Shown here in pieces: positions 8,197-17,509 of a stretch of DNA of 63,297 nt (the first letter of the stretch is position 1; the number at the start of each line of letters is the position of its first letter). The stretch covers positions 1-63,297 of the forward strand of contig PHEH01000016.1 of assembly GCA_002841155.1 (NCBI GenBank), in the 5' to 3' direction. The DNA comes from Alphaproteobacteria bacterium HGW-Alphaproteobacteria-18 (GTDB lineage Bacteria > Pseudomonadota > Alphaproteobacteria > Caulobacterales > Hyphomonadaceae). Position numbers and translations under genes: made by a program. The notes beneath the pieces were generated by a model, which saw nothing but the letters and a program-made list of their open reading frames with translations, had not been told where the DNA came from and ran no database searches.

Positions 8197-10566
8197 ATGA
8201 CGATACGCACCCTCTGCGCGGCCTTACTGGCCGCACTCAGCCTCACCGCCTGCATTACATATGCCGGGGAGGCCCATGCTTCACCAAAGGACGCTGCATT
8301 CATGACTGACGCTCCCCGGCTGACGCCGGAACGCCTTTATGCCTCCCCCTCCCTTTCCGGGACGCCGCCGCGCGCGGTGCGCTTTTCGCCCGATGGCAAG
8401 CGAGTGACCTTCCTGAAGCCAAGGGCTGAGGAAAGCGCGCGCTATGATCTCTGGCAGTTTGATGTGGCGAGTGGGGCGCAGTCGCTGCTGGTGGATTCCA
8501 CCGCGATTGATCCGGCAGACGCTGAGCTTTCCGAAGAGGAAAAAGCGCTGCGCGAGCGCAAGCGGATCGCCGGTGTGCGCGGGATTGCCGATTATGCCTG
8601 GGGCACGGCCGACACGATCATCGTGCCGGCGGGCGGGGACATTCACCTCGTAACGCTGAAAGGTGACAGCGTGGAGACAAGGCGCCTGACGGAGACAGAT
8701 GGGTTTGAGTATGACGCGAAGGTGTCTCCGCGCGGCAATCATGTGAGCTTTATCCGGGATGGCGCGCTCTACGCCATTGAGCTGGCGACCGGCACGGAGA
8801 CGCGGATTTCGCCCGAAGCCCAGCCGGAGAAAGCCATCAGCTATGGCGTGGCCGAGTTCGTCGCGCAGGAGGAGATGGACCGGTATACCGGCTATTGGTG
8901 GAGTCCGGACGAGCGTTACATTGCCTATACCGAGGTGGACGAGAGCGGGGTGGATATCATTCCGCGTTTTGACATTGCCGCCGATCAGGTGACGGTGATC
9001 AACCAGCGCTATCCGCGCGCGGGGCGGCCGAATGCCAAGGTGGCGCTGCATGTGGTGGACCTGAAGGACGCGCGGACCAGCCGGATCGTCAGTGTGGGGC
9101 CGGATGATTATCTGGCGCGGGTGAACTGGGCGCATGGCAGCCTCTGGTTCCAGACCGTGAACCGGGCGCAGACGGAAATCCGTTACAATCGCACCGATGG
9201 CCTGCCTTGGCGGATATGGTCTCCGTTTACGGAGGAACAGCGTCGCTGGGTGAACCTGTCGAATGATTTTCTGGCCCTGCCGGATGGCGGATTGCTGCTG
9301 ACACATGAGCTGGACGGATATCGCCATATCTATTGGCGCGACGCCTCCAATGGACAGATGCGGCAGGTGACCTTCGGGCACTGGGTGGTGAGCGATATTG
9401 CCGGGTTTGATGCCGAGACGCGGACCATCTATTTCACCGGCTTCAAGGATACGCCGCTGGAGAAGCATCTTTATGCAGTGCCGCTCGGCTGGAGCGATCA
9501 GCAAATTGCCTTGCTTGGCGCGCGGCGACTGCCCGATACTGCCTGTATTGATATAAATCCGGGCGCAGCGCGGTTGCACAAGGAATGCCCGGAGGTGCGC
9601 CGTATTACGCCGGAGGGCGGAAGCTGGGCGATCTCGATGGGCGCGGGCGCGAAGAGCTATATCGGCACATTTTCCTCGCCCACGCAGCCACCGCAGACGG
9701 CGCTTTACAAGGCGGACGGAACGCGCGTGGCGTGGATAAACGAGAATGCGCTGAATGCGGAGCATCCGTATACGCCTTATCTGGGGATGCATACGGTTCC
9801 GGAATTCGGAATAATTTCAGCCGAGGACAATCAGGCGCTGTATTATTCCATCCAGAAGCCGCCGGGGTTTGATCCGTCGAAGAAGTATCCGGTGATTGTG
9901 GAAGTGTATGGCGGGCCGCATGTGCAGCGGGTGGCCAATGACTGGCGGCCGCTGAGCGATCAGTTCCTGACCCATGCGGGCTATATCGTGTTCCGGCTGG
10001 ACAATCGCGGCACCTGGAACCGGGGCAAGCGGTTTGAAGATGTGATCCACCGGCAGACGGGCGGGCCGGAAGTGCGCGACCAGTTGCGCGGGGTGGCGTG
10101 GCTGAAAGATCAACCCTTTGTGGATGGCGACAGGATTGCCATCCAGGGCTGGAGCTATGGCGGATACATGGCGCTGATGACGGCGACGCAGGCGCCGGAG
10201 GGCACGTTTGCCGCAGCGATTGCGGGGGCGTCTGTTACCGACTGGTCGCTGTATGATACGTTCTATACGGAGCGTTATATGGGTACGCCGGAGAATAATG
10301 CGGAGGGTTATCACGCCTCATCCGTGTTTGCGCACATTGACGGGCTGACGGGGCCTCTGCTGCTGATCCACGGGATGGCGGACGACAACGTGACGTTCGA
10401 CAACACCACGCGCCTGATGGCCGAACTGCAAGCGCGCAGTCAGCCTTTCGAGCTGATGACCTATCCCGGCCAGCGGCACGGCGTTCAGGGCGAAGCTCAG
10501 CAGCTCCACCTGATGCGGACGCGGCTGGACTTTCTGAACCGGCATCTGAAGGCACCTTCAGAATGA
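8197..10566 (+). CDS. dipeptidyl-peptidase IV-like S9 family lipoprotein peptidase
   Basis: 789-aa prolyl-oligopeptidase-family enzyme that removes dipeptides from peptide N-termini. The start at 8197 begins a lipoprotein signal (TLCAALLAALSLTAC). The beta-propeller half contains FVAQEEMDR, the double-Glu motif that binds the substrate amino terminus in DPP-IV, followed by GYWWSPD. The C-terminal hydrolase has Ser653 in GWSYGGY, Asp in HGMADDNVTF and His761 in PGQRHG, a complete triad. Role: periplasmic or surface peptide catabolism. Its TGA overlaps the ATG of a NUDIX-like fragment (ATGA), showing that a coupled second gene once followed. Confidence 0.93.
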   Translation: MTIRTLCAALLAALSLTACITYAGEAHASPKDAAFMTDAPRLTPERLYASPSLSGTPPRAVRFSPDGKRVTFLKPRAEESARYDLWQFDVASGAQSLLVDSTAIDPADAELSEEEKALRERKRIAGVRGIADYAWGTADTIIVPAGGDIHLVTLKGDSVETRRLTETDGFEYDAKVSPRGNHVSFIRDGALYAIELATGTETRISPEAQPEKAISYGVAEFVAQEEMDRYTGYWWSPDERYIAYTEVDESGVDIIPRFDIAADQVTVINQRYPRAGRPNAKVALHVVDLKDARTSRIVSVGPDDYLARVNWAHGSLWFQTVNRAQTEIRYNRTDGLPWRIWSPFTEEQRRWVNLSNDFLALPDGGLLLTHELDGYRHIYWRDASNGQMRQVTFGHWVVSDIAGFDAETRTIYFTGFKDTPLEKHLYAVPLGWSDQQIALLGARRLPDTACIDINPGAARLHKECPEVRRITPEGGSWAISMGAGAKSYIGTFSSPTQPPQTALYKADGTRVAWINENALNAEHPYTPYLGMHTVPEFGIISAEDNQALYYSIQKPPGFDPSKKYPVIVEVYGGPHVQRVANDWRPLSDQFLTHAGYIVFRLDNRGTWNRGKRFEDVIHRQTGGPEVRDQLRGVAWLKDQPFVDGDRIAIQGWSYGGYMALMTATQAPEGTFAAAIAGASVTDWSLYDTFYTERYMGTPENNAEGYHASSVFAHIDGLTGPLLLIHGMADDNVTFDNTTRLMAELQARSQPFELMTYPGQRHGVQGEAQQLHLMRTRLDFLNRHLKAPSE

Positions 10567-10668
10567 GTATAAAGCCCTGGAACGTTCTTTCTTCCATCTA
10601 TCCCGTACACGACAATTACATGCGCGTGTGCACCGACCGGTGCCAGCGGGAGGGTGGACATACTGTCG
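10563..10668 (+). pseudogene. 5' fragment of a NUDIX hydrolase paralogue (remnant 1)
   Basis: Starting from the ATG that overlaps the peptidase stop, 35 codons align without gaps to the N-terminus of the NUDIX protein encoded at 11726: MSIKPWNVLSS against MTIKPWTILSS, and CTDRCQREGGHTV against RTDRCKREDGHIV, about 19 of 35 identical by hand count. Homology stops at about 10668 and the frame then runs into unrelated sequence, right where the minus-strand gene 10678-11502 begins. This is a truncated, diverged paralogue, not a working gene. Confidence 0.8.
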
Positions 10669-10677
10669 GGAAGCCGC

Positions 10678-11502
10678 TCAGTTCAGGATGCGGCGTTCGC
10701 CATAGAGGATTGCCAAGGCGCCTTTGACGTCGCTGTCCAAGTTGTTGAACTCGTCGAGAGATCCAAAATACATCTTTTGGGACTCAAGCAGGAACCCAAT
10801 TCCGGAAAGGATATCGAGAGCTTCGCCGGTTTCCTCGTGATGGGCCCTCGCGGGTGCCATGACAATCCTTTCGTAAGCAGAGTTCAGGGTATCCATAAGC
10901 GCCAAGAACTCAGCGCGGTGCTCAGGCTTCGCCTGCTTCAAGTCAGGTTCGTCAAGGCATTTCGCAAATTGCAAGACGAGTGGAGATATTCCGAGTGCAT
11001 GCACTGGATAATCAAGGTCCAGGTCACTTCGGCTTATGAAGCGCATCTGCCCTTTCTTGAATGCACCAAGGTAAATTGGATCAGTGGAAACAACCGTGTC
11101 ATTTGTCAGTACCAGCGGGAAAACGTGTTCCGGTACAGGTGCTGAGCGATACAGCATAGTGAAAGCCATTAACCCGAAAAGCATGGCCTGATCATCCAGT
11201 TTGATGTCGATGAATGCATATCCATTCGCCGTCGTAGGAACACGCGATTGGAAACCACCAGCTTTTCGCAATGCGGAAACCGATTGAAAGAGTTTGGCCT
11301 TGTCTGCGTCACTCAAGTGGCGAACCAGCGGGATGCGCTCCTCGAGCAGAAGCCTTCCCCGTTCCGAGAGGTTGGAGGGCTGGTTTTCGCGAGCTCGCTT
11401 GCTGAAGAACCAGATGAGGAAGATCGACAGGGCAATCCCGACCAGTCCAACAATGGCCCGTACGCCTTCGGACAGCGCGTCTATAGATGAATCGCCCGGC
11501 AA
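10678..11502 (-). CDS. hypothetical single-pass membrane protein, inserted between NUDIX remnants
   Basis: 274-aa protein with one N-terminal membrane segment (AIVGLVGIALSIFLIWFF) followed by a basic stretch and a soluble domain. I do not recognise the family; the early segment LLEERIPLVRHLSDADKAKLF faintly recalls the start of MtfA-type peptidases, but no HExxH motif is present. Start is a TTG at 11502 with a G-rich stretch upstream; this is uncertain. Base composition is visibly less GC-rich than its neighbours, and it lies between two decayed NUDIX fragments on the opposite strand, so it looks like an insertion. Confidence 0.7.
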   Translation of the reverse strand: MPGDSSIDALSEGVRAIVGLVGIALSIFLIWFFSKRARENQPSNLSERGRLLLEERIPLVRHLSDADKAKLFQSVSALRKAGGFQSRVPTTANGYAFIDIKLDDQAMLFGLMAFTMLYRSAPVPEHVFPLVLTNDTVVSTDPIYLGAFKKGQMRFISRSDLDLDYPVHALGISPLVLQFAKCLDEPDLKQAKPEHRAEFLALMDTLNSAYERIVMAPARAHHEETGEALDILSGIGFLLESQKMYFGSLDEFNNLDSDVKGALAILYGERRILN

Positions 11503-11631
11503 TTTACGATTACCCCGCAGTCGTACAAGTTCAATTCACTGGTGCAGGAACTGATATCCTGTCAATGCGATAAATGTACCCTATGGCGGAAGTCCGCCGG
11601 TTTGCTATTCCGCCGCCAGCAGCATTATGAC

Positions 11632-11712
11632 ATCCATCGGGGTAAGCGCGAAGAAGCTGGTATTGTGGACGCCCATCATGCGATCGAACTGACCGACTGG
11701 GCCGCCACCTGA
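11632..11712 (+). pseudogene. internal fragment of a NUDIX paralogue (remnant 2)
   Basis: An open frame ending in TGA at 11710-11712 encodes KREEAGIVDAHHAIELTDW, aligning without gaps to KREDGHIVEAYHVTELSEW of the intact NUDIX protein (residues about 28-46). It overlaps remnant 1 in homology (the KRE region), so the two are not simply the two halves of one split gene. The stop falls immediately before the ribosome-binding site of the intact NUDIX gene. The rest of 11503-11725 holds nothing else I can identify. Confidence 0.7.
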
Positions 11713-11725
11713 AGGAGACACCCGA

Positions 11726-12295
11726 GTGACGATCAAGCCCTGGACTATCCTCTCCTCAAAGCAGGTGCTGCGGGACAGCTTCATGGGCCTGCGCACCGAC
11801 CGCTGCAAGCGGGAGGATGGGCATATCGTCGAGGCTTATCATGTCACCGAGCTCTCCGAATGGGTGACGGTGATCCCGGTGACGGATGCGGGGAATATCA
11901 TTCTGGTGCGGGAGTATCGCCATGCCGCGCAGGTGGTCCTGACCGGCCTGCCGGGGGGCGCATCTGATCCGGGCGAGACCGACTGGGCCGATGTAGGCGC
12001 GCGGGAATTGCGCGAGGAGACCGGCTATGTGCCGCGCGAGATGGTGTGGGTGGGCACGTGCCATCCCAACCCCGCCACGCAGGACAACCGCATCCATTAT
12101 TACCTCGCGCTGGGCTGCACGGCCGATGCCCGCCAGGAGCTGGACCCGAATGAGGAAATCGAAGTTCTGGAAATGCCGTATTCGGAGTTTCTGGACTATG
12201 GCAGCCTGGAGGTGCAGCATGCCCTGCACGCGGCGGGGCTGTTTTATGCCGAGCGGTATTTTCTGAAACACCCCCATCATCGCCCCAAGGAGTAA
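11726..12295 (+). CDS. NUDIX hydrolase (ADP-ribose pyrophosphatase-like)
   Basis: 189-aa protein of the family that cleaves nucleoside diphosphates linked to another moiety, usually housecleaning of ADP-sugars or damaged nucleotides. The Nudix box is GASDPGETDWADVGARELRE followed by ETGY; it has one residue more than the consensus between the first Glu and the REL segment. GTG start at 11726 with AAGGAGA 9 bp upstream. Its last codons contain the AAGGAG that serves the next gene, which starts 3 nt after its stop. Two decayed 5' copies of the same family lie upstream. Confidence 0.9.
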   Translation: MTIKPWTILSSKQVLRDSFMGLRTDRCKREDGHIVEAYHVTELSEWVTVIPVTDAGNIILVREYRHAAQVVLTGLPGGASDPGETDWADVGARELREETGYVPREMVWVGTCHPNPATQDNRIHYYLALGCTADARQELDPNEEIEVLEMPYSEFLDYGSLEVQHALHAAGLFYAERYFLKHPHHRPKE

Positions 12296-12298
12296 GCC

Positions 12299-12721
12299 AT
12301 GCCTGCCTTTCAGCCGACGGCCGACCAGTTCCGCGCGTTTCGCGATGATCCCCATGACGGGCCGGTGGCGCAGGTGAACATTCTGAAGTTCAGGGTGAAG
12401 GCGGAGTACCGCCCCGAAGATCCGGAATATGGCGAAGCGATCAGCGGGCGAGACGCGTATATGCGCTATTCGGAAGCCTTCACCGTGGCGGCGGCTGAGG
12501 TGGGCGGGACGACGCTGCTGCTGGGCGATACCGAGCGATTTTTCATCGGCGGAGGCGATTGGGACGCGGTTCTGGTGAACCACTTTCCCAATCGGCAGGC
12601 CTTCATCGCGACGCTGAACCATAAGGATTACAAGGATATGGCGCGCCACCGCGAGGCGGGGCTGCTGTGTCAGGACCTGATCGTGACGCGGCCGATCTGG
12701 GCGGGCGGGAAGAAGGTGTGA
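12299..12721 (+). CDS. DUF1330-type protein
   Basis: 140-aa small protein of the DUF1330 / dimeric alpha-beta-barrel type. The typical pattern is visible: PVAQVNILKFR near the N-terminus, GRDAYMRYSE in the middle, and a Trp-Asp then FPNRQAFIATLN in the C-terminal half. Function is unknown in the family; some members look like oxygen-dependent or carrier-type small enzymes. ATG 3 nt after the NUDIX stop, with the ribosome-binding site inside the end of that gene, so the two are translationally coupled. Confidence 0.85.
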   Translation: MPAFQPTADQFRAFRDDPHDGPVAQVNILKFRVKAEYRPEDPEYGEAISGRDAYMRYSEAFTVAAAEVGGTTLLLGDTERFFIGGGDWDAVLVNHFPNRQAFIATLNHKDYKDMARHREAGLLCQDLIVTRPIWAGGKKV

Positions 12722-12823
12722 TCCGGCCTCAAACGCCCCCGTGACAGGCCTCCGCAAGTGTGTTGAATGTTTCGTCACATATAATGACAAAACCTCGGCA
12801 GCACGGGGACAAGGGAGGAATTC

Positions 12824-13819
12824 ATGAGCGGGTATGAAGTCTATGGCGCGCTGGGCTCGCCCTATTCGCTGAAGGTGCGCGCGGCGCTGCGGGCGAAGGG
12901 ATTGCCGCTGAGCTGGACGGGGATGACGGGCGCGGAGCGCGCGGTGATCATGTCCAACGTCAAGGCGCAGGTGATCCCGGTGATCCGCAGGCCTGATGGC
13001 AGCTGGACGAATGATTCAACGCCTTTCCTGCTTTCCATTGAGAGCGAGGGCCGCGCCCTTGTTCCCGACGATCCGGCCTCACGCTTTGTGTGCCTGCTGC
13101 TGGAGGATATGGCCGACGAATGGTTCATGAAGGCGATGTTCCATTATCGCTGGTACTACGCCGCCGATCAGGAATGGTGCGCCAACTGGCTGATGTATGA
13201 CTCGATGCCGAACGCCGGACAGGAGACGGTGGAGCAGAGCGCCGCCATGATCCGTGCCCGGCAGATTTCGCGGATGGCGCTGGTGGGCTGCACGCCGCAG
13301 ACGGCGCCGCTGATCGAGGCGAGTTGGAAGCGTAGCTGCGCGGCGCTGCAGGAGATGGCGCTGGGGCCAGGGCGGTTTCTGTTCGGGGACCGGATTTCGC
13401 TGGCGGATCTGGCCTTTTACGGCCAGTTGAAAGTGATGAGCTATGACCCGACGCCGATGGCATGGATGCGGGAAGCGGCGCCCTACCTCTATCGCTGGCT
13501 GGACCATGCCGATGATGCCAGCGGGATGGGCGGAGACTGGGCTGGCGCGGACGCAGCGCTTGCCTCGCCGGCGATTGGCAAGCTGCTGGCACAGGCGGGC
13601 GACACCTACCTGCCCTTCCTCAAGGCGAATGCCGAGGCCATCGAAGCGGGGGCGGACACCTTCTCCCTGACGATTGAAGGCGGGACATATTCGCAGGGCG
13701 TGTTCAAATATCAGGTGAAGTGTCTTGCGAGCCTGCGCGAGGAATGGCACCGGCTGGAGGCAGATACACGCGGCGCCGTTGCGCGCCTTATTGGCCCTGG
13801 AGCGGACATACTTGGCTGA
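12824..13819 (+). CDS. glutathione S-transferase family protein, long form
   Basis: 331-aa protein with an N-terminal GST thioredoxin-like domain (GALGSPYSLKVRAALRAKG; cis-Pro in QVIPVIRR) and a C-terminal helical domain carrying LFGDRISLADLAFYGQL. It is about 100 residues longer than a typical GST, with an extra C-terminal part (SLTIEGGTYSQGVFKYQVKC) of the kind seen in a subgroup of proteobacterial GST-like proteins. GGGAGGAATTC precedes the ATG. A TATAAT sequence at 12780-12785 could be its -10 element. Its end overlaps the next gene by 8 nt. Confidence 0.87.
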   Translation: MSGYEVYGALGSPYSLKVRAALRAKGLPLSWTGMTGAERAVIMSNVKAQVIPVIRRPDGSWTNDSTPFLLSIESEGRALVPDDPASRFVCLLLEDMADEWFMKAMFHYRWYYAADQEWCANWLMYDSMPNAGQETVEQSAAMIRARQISRMALVGCTPQTAPLIEASWKRSCAALQEMALGPGRFLFGDRISLADLAFYGQLKVMSYDPTPMAWMREAAPYLYRWLDHADDASGMGGDWAGADAALASPAIGKLLAQAGDTYLPFLKANAEAIEAGADTFSLTIEGGTYSQGVFKYQVKCLASLREEWHRLEADTRGAVARLIGPGADILG

Positions 13820-14933
13820 CCAACTCTCCCCCATCTCCCGCCTGCTGCACCGGCGCAGCGAAAGCCTGCAGAAGGGCGATCCGGTCGCCCTGCCCATCGT
13901 GGCCTCGACGACCTTCCACCTGCCGGGCGATCCGCAGGCGAGCCATGTCTATGGCCGCTATGGCAACCCGACGGTGGAAGAAGTGGAGGCCGAAATCGGC
14001 CTGCTGGAAGGCGCAGACGCTGTGCTGTTTCCCTCTGGCATGGCCGCGATTGCGGCGGTGTTTTACGCCCATCTGAAGCCGGGGGACCGGGTGCTGGTGC
14101 ATGCGGACGGGTATTATAATGCCCGCGCGCTGCTGGAGGCATACTTTGCGCCGCTGGGAATCGACATTGCCACCTGCCCCACGGCGGAGATGGCCGAGGC
14201 AGACCTCACAGGCGTGAAGCTGGTGCTGGCCGAAACGCCGTCCAATCCGGGGCTGGCGGTGTGTGACCTGGCGAAGCTGGCGCGCAATGCAAAGGATGCG
14301 GGGGCGCTGCTGGCGGTGGACAACACGACGGCGACACCGCTCTGCCAGCGCCCGCTGGATCTGGGCGCAGACTTTGCGATCATGGCCGACACCAAGGCGA
14401 TGGCCGGGCATTCGGATATTCTGGCCGGGCATGTGGCGAGCCGCAATCTGGAACTGCTGGCGCCGGTGAAGACCTGGCGGCGGCTGGGCGGGGCGATTGT
14501 CAGCCCGTTTGACGCTTATCTTCTGCACCGGGGGCTGGCGACGCTGGAGCTGCGCGTGGCGCGGGCGAACGCCAATGCGCTGGCGGTGGCGAACGCGCTT
14601 TCGGGCATGGAGGGCGTGACAGGCCTGCGCTATCCGGGGCTGGCGACCGATCCGGCGCATGCCATCGCGCGCAGGCAAATGAGCGGGTACGGACCGATTG
14701 TCAGCTTCTGCCTGCCGAGCCGGGACCTGGCGGAGCAATTCATCGAACGCCATCCTTTGCTGACACCCTCGACGAGTTTTGGCGGGGTTCATTCGGCGGC
14801 CGAATGCCGGGCACGCTGGGGGGATAATGTGCCGGAGGGATTTATCCGCATGGCGTGCGGGATTGAGCCCGTCGCGGACCTGACCGGCGCCACGATCCGC
14901 ACGCTCGATTCCCTCAATCTGCGCGGCGCTTAG
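13812..14933 (+). CDS. PLP-dependent Cys/Met-metabolism enzyme (cystathionine gamma-synthase/lyase family)
   Basis: 373-aa fold-type I PLP enzyme that works by beta- or gamma-elimination/replacement on sulfur amino acids. Visible: YGRYGNPTVEEVE, FPSGMAAI, the Asp that pairs with the PLP ring in LLAVDNTTATPL, and the Schiff-base Lys195 in ADTKAMAGHSD. The C-terminal R-M-A-C-G-I-E segment is in the family position. The frame is open from 13725, but a TTG at 13812 with GGAG upstream gives the family start and an 8-nt overlap with the preceding GST. Lyase and synthase cannot be told apart here. Confidence 0.88.
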   Translation: MADQLSPISRLLHRRSESLQKGDPVALPIVASTTFHLPGDPQASHVYGRYGNPTVEEVEAEIGLLEGADAVLFPSGMAAIAAVFYAHLKPGDRVLVHADGYYNARALLEAYFAPLGIDIATCPTAEMAEADLTGVKLVLAETPSNPGLAVCDLAKLARNAKDAGALLAVDNTTATPLCQRPLDLGADFAIMADTKAMAGHSDILAGHVASRNLELLAPVKTWRRLGGAIVSPFDAYLLHRGLATLELRVARANANALAVANALSGMEGVTGLRYPGLATDPAHAIARRQMSGYGPIVSFCLPSRDLAEQFIERHPLLTPSTSFGGVHSAAECRARWGDNVPEGFIRMACGIEPVADLTGATIRTLDSLNLRGA

Positions 14934-14998
14934 GGGTTAGCCACGGGTTGCCCATACGGCTATGGTGCCGGTGGATTCGTATTTGCGGGGGACCGGCA

Positions 14999-16999
14999 AT
15001 GCGCCGTTTCAGTATAGTTCTGCTTTTTATCCTGCTCGCGGGCGCCGCCTATGGCTGGTTTGCCCTGCGCAAGCCCCCCAAACCTATGGAAATGTCCGAG
15101 CCCGTGCGTATCCATCAGGGCGTGGTGATCGGCGGGCTGGACCGTGAGAACCCGGATGTCATTGTCTTCAATGGTATTCCTTATGGCACAGCCAAACGCT
15201 GGAGCCCGCCGGCAGCGCCGCCGCAATGGGGCGCCATCTCCCGTGACACGCGAGATTACGGGCCGGAATGCACGCAGAGCCGTGCACGGTCTGACGGTTT
15301 TGTAGACTCGATCCTGGAAGGCGTCGGGCTATCGGGTTTCGAGCGCATGGCGGCGCGCGTGCTGATATCGCTACAGAAGAAGCCGCCGGAATCAGAAGAC
15401 TGCCTTTCCCTGAACATCCGCACGGCCAATCTCGGCGGCCGCGACCTACAGCCGGTCATGGTGTGGATACATGGCGGCTCTCACCAGTTCGGCTCAGGAT
15501 CACAGTCGATCTATCAGGCCAATGGTCTGGTCGAGAAAGGCGTGGTCCTGGTTACGATCAATTATCGCCTGGGCGCTCTTGGCTATCTGGCGCATCCCGC
15601 CCTGACCGAAGAGGCGGGCACATCTGGCAATTACGGCCTGCTGGACCAGGTGTCAGCGCTGAGCTGGGTGCGCGAGAATATTGCCGTGTTTGGCGGCGAC
15701 CCGAACAATGTGACTGTATTCGGCGAAAGCGCGGGCGCCCAGTCCATTACGGAGCTTATGGCAAGTCCCCTGTCTGAAGGCCTGTTTCACAAGGCTATCC
15801 TGCAAAGTGGCGCCAGTACGTACAACGCGCTGCATCTCAAGCGCTCGGCCATTCAGGACGTCAAAAGCGCAGAGGAAGCCGGTATCGAATTCCTCTCTCC
15901 CCTTGTTCCCCACACCGCGCGGGCGGCAGACCTGCGCAACATTCCAGCCGCGGCCATCATTGCCCGTGGTGAAGCCCGGCGGGATCTGACGCCCTATTTC
16001 CTGCCGGTTGTTGACGGCAAGGTGCTGCCTCGTCCGATTGGCGCCGCCTTTCGCGACGGACAGACCCCCCGTGTACCGATGATCGCAGGCTTCAATGCCG
16101 ATGAGGGCTCGCTGTTCTATGAGGCAATCTACTCTCCGACAGTCCTGCGCCCTGGCATTGCCGGTTCGCTTGAAGAACGAGAGGAGGCGCTGGCCTCTGT
16201 TTTCGGACTGAACCCGGCCAAGGCGTTGCAGGCGCTCTACGGGATGAACACGCTGGAAAGCTGGGACAAGGGCGCGACCGACATGCTGGGAGACGACATG
16301 TTCGGTGTCCATATGCGCTATGTGGGCCGGCGCAATGTGGAAGGCGGCGAGCCGACCTATCTCTATCACTTCACGCGAGTTCCCCCCTCGCCGCGCCAGA
16401 CCATCGGCGCTTTCCATGCTGCGGAAATCTCGTTCGTGTTCAACAGCCACCTGCCGGGCCTGAAGGTGACCGACGCAGACCTCGTGCTGACCGAAGCCAT
16501 GATGACCTACTGGACCAACTTTGCGCGCACAGGCGATCCGAATGGAACGGGTGTGCCGGAATGGCCTGCCTATTCGCTGGACCGGGATGTGTGGCTGGAC
16601 CTCAACCATTCGATCCGGGTGATCGAGGGGCTGCGTGCGCGCAAGCTGGACATTCTGGAAGAGACGCTGGTTGAGCGGATCCTGAAAATGGCTGGCCCAC
16701 CCCAGATACCCGAACTGCCCGAGCCGGTATCACCAGACGAAGCGCCTGCGGAGGCGCCCGCCAGCGAGCCTGAAGCGGTCCAGTATCGCAGCCTGCCGGA
16801 GGCAGCGGCCGAGCCAATAAGCGCTCCCTCACCTGCCCCGGTTCAGGTGCCCGTGACGCCGCGCGCCCCGCCTGAAACAGAGCCGGCAGAAGTGCTGCCC
16901 GAGCCGGTGTTGCGTCCGCTGACCCTGCCCGTTGAGACGGCGCCGCCTGCTGTCATCACAACAGAGCCAGACACAGACATATCGTCAGGCGGTGAGTAG
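14999..16999 (+). CDS. type B carboxylesterase with proline-rich C-terminal tail
   Basis: 666-aa alpha/beta hydrolase. N-terminal hydrophobic segment (FSIVLLFILLAGAAYGWFAL), an uncleaved anchor or signal. The carboxylesterase B core shows FNGIPYG, CLSLNIRTA, the oxyanion-hole HGGSHQFGSG, nucleophile elbow GESAGAQS, acid FNADEGS and His in FHAAEISFVF. After the catalytic domain comes a tail of roughly 100 residues dominated by Pro, Glu and Ala (from about PPQIPELPEP to the end), which is unusual and could span periplasm or bind cell wall. The last 15 nt overlap the convergent gene at 16985. Confidence 0.9.
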   Translation: MRRFSIVLLFILLAGAAYGWFALRKPPKPMEMSEPVRIHQGVVIGGLDRENPDVIVFNGIPYGTAKRWSPPAAPPQWGAISRDTRDYGPECTQSRARSDGFVDSILEGVGLSGFERMAARVLISLQKKPPESEDCLSLNIRTANLGGRDLQPVMVWIHGGSHQFGSGSQSIYQANGLVEKGVVLVTINYRLGALGYLAHPALTEEAGTSGNYGLLDQVSALSWVRENIAVFGGDPNNVTVFGESAGAQSITELMASPLSEGLFHKAILQSGASTYNALHLKRSAIQDVKSAEEAGIEFLSPLVPHTARAADLRNIPAAAIIARGEARRDLTPYFLPVVDGKVLPRPIGAAFRDGQTPRVPMIAGFNADEGSLFYEAIYSPTVLRPGIAGSLEEREEALASVFGLNPAKALQALYGMNTLESWDKGATDMLGDDMFGVHMRYVGRRNVEGGEPTYLYHFTRVPPSPRQTIGAFHAAEISFVFNSHLPGLKVTDADLVLTEAMMTYWTNFARTGDPNGTGVPEWPAYSLDRDVWLDLNHSIRVIEGLRARKLDILEETLVERILKMAGPPQIPELPEPVSPDEAPAEAPASEPEAVQYRSLPEAAAEPISAPSPAPVQVPVTPRAPPETEPAEVLPEPVLRPLTLPVETAPPAVITTEPDTDISSGGE

Positions 17000-17452
17000 G
17001 CTTGCGCAGATTGCGGTGAGGCCAGCCTGATCAACCTCGTCGAACGCGTCATACTCCGTCGAGTCCACGTCCAGAACGGCGGCGAGGCTACCATCCGCAT
17101 GGAACACGGGAACGACAATCTCGGAGTTTGACGCGGAATCGCAGGCGATATGACCCGGAAAGGCGTGCACATCCGGCACAATGACCGGCTGTTGCGTTGC
17201 CGCGACATGGCCGCAGACACCTTTTCCGAAGGGGATGCGAAGACATCCGAGCGTGCCCTGATACGGCCCCACGACGAGTTCCTGCGATTTCAGCGGATCG
17301 ACAAGATAAAACCCGGTCCAGAAGAAGCGCGGCTTGAAGGCCTGCGCCATCAGGCAGGCGGCCGAGGCATAGCGGGCCGTGTCGGAGGTTTCCCCCGCCA
17401 CAACGCTATCGATTTCTTCCTTGAGCTGGCGGTAGGTCTCAGCCTTGTCCAT
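16985..17452 (-). CDS. msrC: free methionine-(R)-sulfoxide reductase (GAF domain)
   Basis: 155-aa single GAF-domain enzyme that reduces free L-methionine-(R)-sulfoxide with thioredoxin. The three catalytic/resolving cysteines are at residues 70, 80 and 104 (TLGCLRIPFGKGVCG and HIACDSASNSE). Their spacing, 10 and 24, equals that of the E. coli enzyme (Cys84/94/118, from memory). The segments WTGFYLVD and VVPVFHADG are in place. Convergent with the esterase (15-nt overlap) and upstream of the aldo/keto reductase stop on the same strand. Confidence 0.92.
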   Translation of the reverse strand: MDKAETYRQLKEEIDSVVAGETSDTARYASAACLMAQAFKPRFFWTGFYLVDPLKSQELVVGPYQGTLGCLRIPFGKGVCGHVAATQQPVIVPDVHAFPGHIACDSASNSEIVVPVFHADGSLAAVLDVDSTEYDAFDEVDQAGLTAICASLLTA

Positions 17453-17509
17453 CGTCGCACCCTTCGTCCGAATGAAGGCCTAGATATGCGCTGCCGGGCG
17501 CTTGTCCAT

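Noticed and set aside
12763..12785. Complete sigma-70 promoter (TTGAAT and TATAAT) before the long GST
   Set aside because: The spacer is only 11 bp, so the two boxes do not make a normal promoter; only the TATAAT is noted.
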